NCBI GenBank assembly: GCA_011947345.1
Contig: JAAVTG010000588.1
Coordinates: forward strand, 62,001 to 126,000
DNA from: Phytophthora quininea
Lineage: Eukaryota > Oomycota > Peronosporomycetes > Peronosporales > Peronosporaceae
DNA length: 64,000 nucleotides
Reading direction: 5' to 3'
Shown here: in pieces, positions 55,792 to 64,000 of the stretch
How positions within the stretch are numbered: the stretch's first letter is position 1
How the letters are laid out: each line of letters starts with the position of its first letter
The notes under the pieces: model-generated
Told to the model about the DNA's origin: nothing
What the model saw: only the letters and a program-made list of their open reading frames with translations
Database searches by the model: none
Made by a program: the position numbers and the translations under genes

Positions 55792-57431
55792 ATGGCGCAT
55801 CGCGTCGCCCATGGTGCGCTGCAGCGGTGAGATCATCGCGTTGCTTGGCGCCAATGGAGGCGCTTGAACACTAACGACTTTCTGGCAGACTGCCGTATGT
55901 GCGCACGGCTGCGGAGATCCAGGAAATGAAGTTCTGGCGGGCGCCCGTGCGCGAGAGCAACCGCATCGTAGACCCCATCAAGCGCGCCAAGAACCACACG
56001 TCGCGGCTCATCAACATGCAGTTGGGCAAGCTCTCGGCCGTCACGAGGAAGGCCTCGCTGGACTTCCCGGCGCTCAAGAATATGCATCCGTTCGAGCGGG
56101 TGCGTCGCCGTCCGTTGAATTGCTGCGTTCAATACAATACTAATTGCGGAGGCTGCTGCAGGAAGTGGTGGTGCTCACACTCGGTAAAGGAATATACGAG
56201 AAGCACATCCAGTTACTGCGGAAAGTGTACGCGTCGCTGCACAACACTGGGAAGCGCCACGAGCGCGAGTGTCAGGAGCTGCGTACCAAGCAAGAGGCTG
56301 TTGACTGCGGACTGCGCTGCATCGATGTGCGTGGCGTTTTGAGCTGGAAGCAACAATGTAGATGATTGATTGTGTATGTGAGCAGGACCTCAAGCAGATT
56401 GTAGAAGACAACGCAGGAACTCTGCGGGAAGTTGCAAATATGGCCAAGGTGGTTTGATTGTCCCAAACGTGACATCGAGTGGGCTTGAACTGATACTTTC
56501 GGAAATTGTTGGTAGATATTGCGTGGTCTTCCGCATGTCGACCTGGAGAGGCCGATCTTTGCTTTCGTTGGCGCCCCGAACGTTGGTATGGTGGAATGGA
56601 TGTACATGCTTTAACTTTACTCGTCTAATGGCTTGTACTTGTTTGGCGTTGATTACAGGAAAATCCTCTTTGGTTCGCGCTTTGTCAACTGCTTCTCCCG
56701 AGGTACATGACTTGCGTTTTGCTGCGCTGATTTACGGCTAAAATATTGCTGTCCGGTTCGTAGGTGGCGAACTATCCTTTCACGACGCGCGGAATCACGA
56801 TGGGACACATCTTCGTCGAGGGCATTTCATACCAGGTAGCATTGCTCCTTGTGCACATGCTTCGCCTATGAACAGGTTTTATTTAGTTACTGTTTTTCAG
56901 ATTGCGGATACGCCAGGGTTAATCTATCGACCAGATGAAAGTCGCAACGCTATTGAAAAGCTGGCGATCTCCATGATGGAGAAGACTCAAGCGGTGCGTT
57001 CACGAAACTAACGACGTAGGGCTTTCGTTCTAACCCATTTGCCACCTTTTACTGCTGCAGTCGATTGGCTTTGTGTTCGACCCAACGGGGCAATCCGGCA
57101 CACCAACGTCGGCCCAGCTTCAGCTTCGCGAGGAGCTTCGCCAGCGTGTAGCATCCGTCCGCCCTGACCACAAGTGGCTCGACATCATCTCGAAGATCGA
57201 CCAGCCGTCCGACGACCTAGCAATGCTCGAGTCCAGGTACAGACGACACTAAGCTTTGTTGTTTCTTGCGTGGATCTAATGTCCTGTATGTGTGTCTTCC
57301 GACGTAGACTGGGATCATCTCCGTTGTTTTCTGTCTCTGCGCAGACGAACGAAGGGCTGATGGAGTTGGGTGATGGTATCCGTCATGTCTTGACGTCGTC
57401 TGCTGCTGAAGTAGAAGATCCGATAGAGTAG
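55792..57431 (+). CDS. NOG1/Obg-type GTPase, many short exons
   Basis: Exon 1 is MAHRVAHGALQ; introns follow near 55830-55889, 56101-56161, 56329-56383, 56451-56516, 56585-56659, 56703-56762, 56835-56900, 56994-57060 and 57237-57306. The joined protein (about 330 residues) starts with a NOG1-like N-terminal helical part (EIQEMKFWRAPVRESNRIVD, RLINMQLGKLSAVTRKASLD) and has G1 GAPNVGKSS (split by an intron after GTTG), G2/NYPFTTRGITMGHIFVEG, G3 ADTPGLIYRPDESRNAIEKL, FVFDPTGQSGTPTSAQLQLR and G5 VSAQTNEGL. At the G4 place I read ISKID, where NKxD is usual. It is shorter than nucleolar NOG1 (GTPBP4) and lacks its long C-terminal tail, so an organellar ribosome-assembly GTPase is a fair inference. 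Confidence 0.85.
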
Positions 57432-57660
57432 TGCAGCAACACATGCTGCGTAATGCAAACCCTTAGAGTTCTACGACAAAACGAGTTGTCGTCTCCACAG
57501 AACTGCACTGCACTGTTTGCCAAGTGCAGCCATCCAAGTACGTGGCAGCACAAAAGACGCAAAAATAGGCAGAAAAAAATTGATGCGACACTTTTTGGTG
57601 GCGGGAGATCAGTTGCGATTTAGAGCGGCGGAGAACAAGGGACACCACCAGAAGCCGACG

Positions 57661-59042
57661 ATGCTGGGGAAGGACGCGCTGCAGGGCATCGCCTCCTACA
57701 AGTACAAGGCGTGAGTGGCTCCATCGGACTCTCGATGCGCTAGCAGCTCTGACTTGTGTGTGTCCTTGTGCCAGAGGGTCCTACACGTATCTTGACAATG
57801 TGTTGAACCACTTCTGGACGTACTCGGTCAAGTTCCTGCCCATTTGGATGGCGCCCAACCTCGTGACGATGCTCGGCACCGTCATCATGATGTCCACGAC
57901 GGTGGTGCAGCTCTACTACACGCCGCACTTCTCGGAGACCTGTCCGCCTTGGGTGCGTCGTAGCCATGGATGAGTTGCTACATAGCGATTGGCTCATGTT
58001 CCAATGTAAACTACTGCAGGTCTATATCCTGTCAGCGCTGGGGCTGTTCCTGTACCAGACCATGGACGCGCTCGACGGCAAGCAGGCGCGTCGCACGGGC
58101 GCGTCGTCTCCACTCGGCCAGCTCTTTGACCACGGCTGTGACGCTGTGTGCACCGTGTTCAACGTGCTGAGCGCTGCTGCCACATGCCAGGCCGGCGCTG
58201 GTCTGCGTCCGTACATCGCGCTGTCATCAGTGTCCATCGCATTCTACCTGGCGCAGTGGGAGGAGTACCACACGGGCGTTATGAGCTGCGGCAACGGCTT
58301 CTACGGCGTCACGGAAGGCCAGCTGACCCTCGTGGCCGTTCACTTAGCGGCGGCAATTGTTGGGCCAGGATTCTGGACGGCAGAGTTTGTTGTCAATGAA
58401 GCGCTGACGATCTCAATGACGGACGTGCTGATTGGAGCGCTTGTGTTGAGCAACGTCCTGCTCGCGTACGGCAACATCTCCAACGTGTTGACAGCCAGCC
58501 CTGGTGCAATCCCTAGCGATGAACTCGGCAATAAGCAGGTCTCGAAGGCCCTCGCGATGTTCCAGCTGATCCCCATTGCTATTCTTCTTGTGTTGGGCTC
58601 GCTCTGGATCTGTGGCCCGGACGCGGAAAATTACGTCAACTACCCGGTGCTGTTCCTCTTCCCGATCGGCATCGGCTACGTGTTCTTTTCAGTAAGTTTC
58701 GTGCTGTATACAAACTTGTAGTCGCTGTCAGTGCTAACTCCCGTTTATGACATACAGACGCGAATGATCGTGAGCCACATGTGCAAGATCCCGTACACTC
58801 CGCAGCTCCGTGTCATCATTCCATTTGGCTTCGTGATCTTCAACGCGTACGGATCAAGTGTGGGCCTTCTCTCGAAGCCGCTAGTGCCAACCATTTGGGC
58901 GTCCTCGCTCTACATGGTCTTCATCGTGCTGGTCTACCTGCACTTCGTCTCGGGCGTCGTGGAAGACATTTGCGACTTCCTCAACATTTACCTGTTCAAG
59001 ATTTCCAAGCCGGCAGCGACGGAGACTGACAAGACAAAGTAA
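57661..59042 (+). CDS. Choline/ethanolamine phosphotransferase (CDP-alcohol phosphatidyltransferase)
   Basis: This catalyses the last Kennedy-pathway step, moving phosphocholine or phosphoethanolamine from the CDP-alcohol to diacylglycerol in the ER/Golgi membrane. Exons are split by introns 57711-57774, 57953-58019 and 58692-58757; there is no frameshift. The protein begins MLGKDALQGIASYKYKAGSY (ATG 57661; in-frame ATG 57583 is an alternative) and continues FLPIWMAPNLVTMLGTVIMM. The catalytic motif D-G-x2-A-R-x8-G-x3-D-x3-D is complete at about 58073-58140 (DALDGKQARR through DHGCD). Seven or more membrane helices follow, with HFVSGVVEDICDFLNIYLF near the end and TAA at 59040-59042. It is about 390 residues, as in CEPT1/EPT1. 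Substrate choice cannot be read from the sequence. Confidence 0.94.
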
Positions 59043-59170
59043 GACGCTAGAGATACATTTGAGCCTTACGCTCGACTAGAGCAGGTTCGATTAGAGTTAC
59101 ATGTCTAGCCTTGTCTTGCCTTTCAGCAAACTCTTCTTGCTGCTGTCACTGCGGGTATTCACTTGGCACT

Positions 59171-62090
59171 CTAAAAATCCCAGTTCCAGTCGTCAGCCTT
59201 CGCGCTAGTTGTCGTTTGAAGTTTCATTGCACCGAGTGGTTCGCGTTTCGCCTTCGCTTTTTGTTGGGCTTCGGCACGACGTTCGCTCGCAGTTTGCCTT
59301 CCTTCGGACAATGGCGCAGCGGTTGGGAATGATGAAGTTCTCATTGAAGTGCTCAATCCGACACTTGTGGTGCTCGTAAATGAACTTGAATTGCTCTTTG
59401 CGAGCTCACATCGAGACCGCTAGATTTGTGTGCCGGAGCATCGAAGTCCAAATCGTCATCACCGCCCCAGTTGTCGTCACCCCACCCATCGCTGTTCATT
59501 GCGAAGGCAGATGTAGTGCCTGCAGTGTGAGTCGTAGCTGACGTTCCAGCCCCACCACTGCGAGATACACTCAGCTTTACGGCTGGAGTTGAAGACGACA
59601 ACGATGCAGCCAACGATGACGCAGCAGGAGACGTGAACGATGAGGTAGCCCTTCGGTTAGCAGCAAGCGTTGACCCAAAGCTACTTGTGCGTTTGGGACT
59701 ATCCAAACCGTCCAAGTCGTCATCGCCCCAACCATCAGCTTCAGCAGCAAAGTCGTCCGCAGGAAATGAAGAGTTAAAACTGTTGTGTGTGGACGTTGGC
59801 GCGGAGGAGGAGTGTTGATCTTTGCTACCAAAGTGTGGTGTAGAAGCCGCGCCTGTTGATTCAGCAGCAGAGAGGGATGTTGAGGAGCCTCCCGAACCGA
59901 CGAGTTTTCCAACATTTGAGGCGACCGCGGAAGAAGCCCAAGCTGTGAGAGAGGAAGCATATCCGCTCGAGCCATGAGAACCATTCGAAGTCGGTAGCGT
60001 GGTGGTCCCCTCGCCCACATGGACATCTTCTCCTGCGTCACGCTTCAGTTCACGCTCTTTTGCCTCTTTCTCCTCGCGGATCTTCATCTGAGCAGCTTCG
60101 TCCATGATTTTCTTCATGAAAATGTCCATGGAGAGTTTGGCTTGGTCGCGAACGGTGATAGAAACGTCGATCAGGAGAGGCGAAATAGCGGGGACGATAC
60201 TGGTAGCGGCTCCTTGCGGTGCGAAGAATTCCTGCAAGAGTATAAATGTTAATTAGGAAAATGGTGAAGTAGCGTACTCGAACCAATGAAGCTTACTTGA
60301 CATGCAGTCATCGAGCGAAGTCCTGCAAGTCGGGCATGAGGGAATGGGTCTCTCAATGCTCGTGCAAACGCTGGGAATAAAACTTTTGGTCTTGTGGCAT
60401 CGTTCAGCTTGCTAGCAATTTTTCCAAGACAAATCGTCGTGTTGGTTCGGATGGCTGGTTCGGGATCTGACTGCAGTATTTAGACAACATAGTTACGTTA
60501 GTCTGGTTTCTTTGTTATGAATACCCTTCCGGTTGAACGCACCTGGAGCTTTGCGAAATACTTCATGACGCGATTGTTGAGATTGCTGTCCGATAACTTA
60601 TCAGCAATGTGGAGCATCGACTTGACTGTGAGTTCTCGTAGAACTGGGGCCGCATCCGTAAAACCGCTGCAGATATTGTCGAAAACGACCGAGCTATTCA
60701 CGAGCTTTGCGTCAAAATGCACGGCGAACTTTTCCATCATTTGCAGCAGCTGCACGCGAACCGCGCGGTCATTGCAACTAAACAGCTTGATAATAATCGG
60801 AAGCACCTCCACTTTGAATTCCTCCGCAGAGAGAGACCCACCAATCTGAACCATGGCAGGCAACATGTGACTGGCTGACGGGTCAAGCTTCACGGGGCCA
60901 TTCTTCGCACCAGTGGCCGCACCAAATTCTACCACTGCCTTTAACGCCGGAAGTATCTTGTGCACGCCAAAGCAGCGCGGCAAGGTATCCAAGTTAGCGC
61001 AGAGCTCTTTGTAAAAAGCCACTTTCTCTTCTGAGTTCTTCACTGCCAAGTTCTCGAGAAAGTCCATGCGCTTAATAAACGGCGTGTCGAAGTAACTGCA
61101 GCTGAGCATTTTTGCGGGCTTGGCCGCCGCGACCCATTTTCATCGATGGCTTTGCGGAACTGCGTACGAATCACTGGTGGGATATTCGCGGCTGTGGATA
61201 CCTCACTTGATCGAAGCTGTCCGTCGTTGAAAACATAATACATGAGGCATGCAAGCGCCCAAACGTCCACGCTGTAAGGAGGCCCAGTAGCCACGGTTTT
61301 CCAGTCAGCGCGCAGACACTCTGATCATCGCAATAGCCACACGAACATCATCGCGCCGAGATTCCACATGACGACGACAAAATGTACGCACCTGGTGATT
61401 TGTAGTTAGCATCCGCGTACTGCTGGAATGCTGTGTAGATGTAGGACGGCCCATCGTTCGTTATCTCGGCGGTGAGCTCAAACCCGCCCAGTTTCCAATC
61501 ACCTCCCTGCTCGACACACGATAGGGTTAATACACCATTCCTAAACTTATATAATCTTGTAATACCTTGGTGACGAAGATACTCTGAGGGGTGAGACGGC
61601 CATGCATGAGTTTGCAGTCCTGATTGATGAATTTTAGCGCGAGGAGAATGCTGCGCAGGCCCCAAGAGACACACATGGTAAACTCCTCGCTGTTTACGCC
61701 GTACTCCATGCGCAGTGCAGTGAGAAACTCGGGCAGCGGCATGACGTGCTCAGTGACGATGATCACGGGGCCGTTGTTGGGTATTTCCGTGCCGTCCAAG
61801 TAGGCCAGGATGTTGGGGTGCCGCAGTGTCTTGATGCGACGCAGTGCGTTCTGTGTGAGTTGTCCTGCCGGCTGTCGGGACTTAAAGATGGACACGGCAT
61901 GCGACGGATCCTGCTTGCTCTTGCCTGAGTGCAGCACAAAGTCCGGCAGCCCCTCGAACACCACGCTCTCCCCGGCGGCACCGCCCGCTGCCACGTTGCC
62001 GTCCATCGAGGGGGCGTCCATCGAGTAGGGCAGGCCGCCCGTGGCGCTCGAGCCCACCAGACTCCCCAGCGTCGTCTTGAGGAAGTTCAT
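59171..62090 (-). CDS. SCYL1: SCYL1-like pseudokinase with HEAT repeats
   Basis: SCY1-like 1 binds COPI coats and tRNA-export factors at the Golgi/ER boundary. ATG 62090 gives MNFLKTTLGSLVGSS. The kinase-like fold has ALRRIKTLRHPNILAYLDGT and INQDCKLMHGRLTPQSIFV, where HRD has become HGR, and WKLGGFELTAE, where DFG has become GGF, so it is catalytically dead. HEAT repeats follow: MLPAMVQIGGSLSAEEFKVE, CNDRAVRVQLLQMMEKFAVH, VLRELTVKSMLHIADKLSDS and TNTTICLGKIASKLND. The low-complexity tail has GDDDLDGL and GWGDDNWGGDDDLDF and ends KADDWNWDF, TAG 59171-59173. Introns lie near 61507-61568, 61297-61390, 61094-61140, 60478-60540 and 60235-60300; one frame change is near 59398. The stop of Ku70 is 72 bases upstream. 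Confidence 0.93.
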
Positions 62091-62162
62091 GGCCGCTACG
62101 CTTCTGATGTTCCAGTGCCAGCAGCAAACGGAAAAATGCTATTCAGTGGGTTTCGCTAGTCA

Positions 62163-64000
62163 CTACGACGACCACGGCGCCAGGAAGTTTTTCACGGCGT
62201 CGATCAGGTCTGCCTTGCGCCCGACGGCCGAAACACCGTGAGCATGGAGAAACGCCTTGAGCTGCGCCACAGTCTTCTTCTGAACCGCATTGGAGGCGAC
62301 GAGTGCGGCCCACTCCTCCTTGTCGAACGTTTCCTCCGCCACCGGCGCACCGTCCTTTGCCTTGGCAGACTTCTTTGCAGTGGTCTTCCGCCCGCCGGAA
62401 GCCGACGACTGTGAGCCAGCATCATATAATACGCTTTAGCAAAGAAAGAGATACGCCTGAGAGTACGTCGCAGACACGAACCTTCCGCTTCGAGTTGGAC
62501 GCGTCAATCAGGTCGCCACCGCACACTTCGCGGAAGTTGACTATCGCATCCTGCAGCACAAAACGTTCCCCACGGTGAATTGCTGCACATTGGGCACTGT
62601 AAGGTTTTCTCGAGCTCACCTTGACTTCATCTTGACCAAACCCTTCTGCGTCTGGAAGCGTTGTATCTTTCGCTTCGTCGAACTCCAGCACGTCCTCGTC
62701 CAAAGCAAGAGCTTGGATTGCAGCATAGTGCTTCTGCAGCTCTTGATTACCAACACAAACAGACCGTTAGCGAGTCAGTTAATCACATCCCCGGTGAGCG
62801 GTTGAGTGAACCATACCCGGGTTTTCAAAGCTCGGCGCTTCTGTCAGCTTCAACTTCGAGATTAAATGCTTCGCAGCGTCAATCTTTCCTGGTCAACTGT
62901 ACAACACAAGTGTTAGACAATCACTTCACTGAAACACTCTGCCAAGCCGACAGCTTACCTGTTGCCACAGGCTCGACTGGAATATCACGAATATCATCCA
63001 GATATGGCAAGAAAATCACGATGAACCCAGACGGCTGCAACTGCCCCATTTCGTCGTTCACTTCCTGCTGAGGAACCAACGCCACGAGGCGGGGCTCGCT
63101 TGTCTTTCGCGCGATCAAGCGTGCCAGCGCGAACTTTTCCTTCTTCACCATCGAGTTCAGGATTGCCATGAATGCTGTGGAACTTCCTTCGATATAGCCA
63201 TCGCATGGGTATACAAAGTACGGCGATCGGATGTTCTCGTTCCATTTCAAGGAACTCAGGGGCTTGAAGCAAATCAACTGGAGACCTGGAGCGTCGTAGT
63301 GTTTAATTTCCACGACATCGTCGCGCGTGAAGTACACGCGCTTGCCACCGTAGTCAATGTACTTCTTGATCTGATCCGGCGTAAGGTAAGCTCCCGTGTC
63401 TTCACACAGCCACTTGGTCTCCGTTTTCAGCGGAGTGTTTGTACTTGCATCAAGAGCCACGGGTGTGTTTTTGCGTTGCACTACAACTGAGGCGTACAGC
63501 TCCACACCGATCGACACTCCTTTCGTGATATGCAACGGAAACGTCGTGAGTCTGCGCTTGCGAAATCTTTTACGCAGCGATCCGTCCATTAAATCATCCA
63601 GTGAGTCCACCGGAAATGCTGGCTGAAAAGAGGAATCGTTGTCAACCTCATCTTCCACCGAATAGTCCTTAAAACTGGAGCCATAAAACGTGGACAGGTC
63701 AAAGTTTTCCTTCCCAGGCGGAGTGATGTAGAAGAGATTTAGAGTTCGCTTCAGTTCTGTGTGGTTCTGCCGCCATTGCATTATTGTTAGCTTACAATCA
63801 GAAGCAAATGGTATAAGGTTGTTTACCTGCACTTGCTTTTGAACCCGACTAATTTCCTCTGCGTCTGGGACCGACGGATTGTCATCGTTTGTGAAGATCC
63901 ACATTCGCTGCGAGTCCTTCTTCTTCAAGCTGGCAAAAGGATTAGAAAAATGTCGCGCTTACCTAGCAACTTATGCGAACAAAGCGCTGCTTACTTTGCG
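62163..64000 (-). CDS. XRCC6: Ku70 (XRCC6), N-terminus beyond the window
   Basis: Ku70 pairs with Ku80 to ring DNA ends for non-homologous end joining and telomere maintenance. The 5' end is cut; the visible part starts within the vWA domain (SQRMWIFTNDDNPSVPDAEE). The Ku core follows: FRKRRLTTFPLHITKGVSIG, TKWLCEDTGAYLTPDQIKKY, IDYGGKRVYFTRDDVVEIKH, YFVYPCDGYIEGSSTAFMAI and ARKTSEPRLVALVPQQEVND. The C-terminal arm is IDAAKHLISKLKLTEAPSFE and HYAAIQALALDEDVLEFDEA. A C-terminal SAP DNA-binding domain, KKTVAQLKAFLHAHGVSAVG and ADLIDAVKNFLAPWSS, ends at TAG 62163-62165. Introns include 63767-63826 (60 nt, branch GCTAAC), one near 63930-63994, one near 62897-62958, and others at about 62740-62815, 62552-62627 and 62411-62480. 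No frameshift is seen. Confidence 0.95.

Noticed and set aside
1..64000. CRISPR arrays, tRNA or rRNA genes, transposases or reverse transcriptase
   Set aside because: None seen on either strand; the only repeats found are short palindromes, one GT microsatellite and coding repeats.

Overview
The window is eukaryotic nuclear DNA, most likely from an oomycete (a Phytophthora/Pythium-like stramenopile). Reasons: genes are packed on both strands with gaps of only tens to hundreds of bases; introns are very short (about 58-84 nt) with GTAAG/GTGCG-type donors and CTAAC-like branch points; several promoters carry the oomycete-style TCACTT...CAACCTTCC initiator/flanking signal; and the gene content mixes conserved eukaryotic housekeeping genes with domain combinations common in oomycetes (PX-START, GOLD-coiled coil, C2-EF-hand). 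A dynein-arm assembly factor (DNAAF1) implies motile flagella, as in zoospores. I saw no prokaryotic operons, tRNA, rRNA, CRISPR array or intact mobile element.

Layout. 0-7.1 kb: 3' end of a BAF-like DNA-binding gene, a GOLD-domain coiled-coil gene, and a large unrecognised minus-strand gene (beta-rich N-terminus, helical middle, basic tail). 7.2-14.6 kb: CSTF3/Rna14 (mRNA 3'-end processing), sharing an 89-bp divergent promoter with the previous gene, then FANCI (crosslink repair) convergent to it. 15-29.7 kb: an FxPxI-repeat protein, a PX-START lipid-binding protein, a disordered basic protein, a proline-rich triple-C2/EF-hand protein, a coiled-coil protein, an acidic unknown, and an amphipathic-helix membrane protein. 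30-36 kb: ATAD3, NPL4, a membrane-anchored uridine kinase and PSMA5. 36.6-41.2 kb: a tandem pair of double-PDZ paralogs and a PP2C phosphatase. 42.7-47 kb: PEX5 and DNAAF1. 47-55.7 kb: one very large VPS13/chorein-type lipid-transfer protein with embedded EF-hands. 55.8-64 kb: a NOG1-type GTPase, a choline/ethanolamine phosphotransferase, a SCYL1 pseudokinase and Ku70 (cut by the window edge).

No pathway is clustered, as expected for a eukaryote, but themes recur: DNA repair and chromatin (FANCI, Ku70, BAF-like), proteostasis (NPL4, PSMA5), lipid and membrane trafficking (CEPT, SCYL1, VPS13-like, PX-START, GOLD) and calcium (two EF-hand giants).

Many conserved genes switch reading frame in mid-domain, usually by what looks like one lost base in or near a homopolymer (NPL4, uridine kinase, FANCI, PP2C, DNAAF1, VPS13-like and others). 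I read this as consensus error in a draft assembly, not as real pseudogenes. CDS spans below therefore run across apparent frameshifts and introns; exon edges are given where they are clear.
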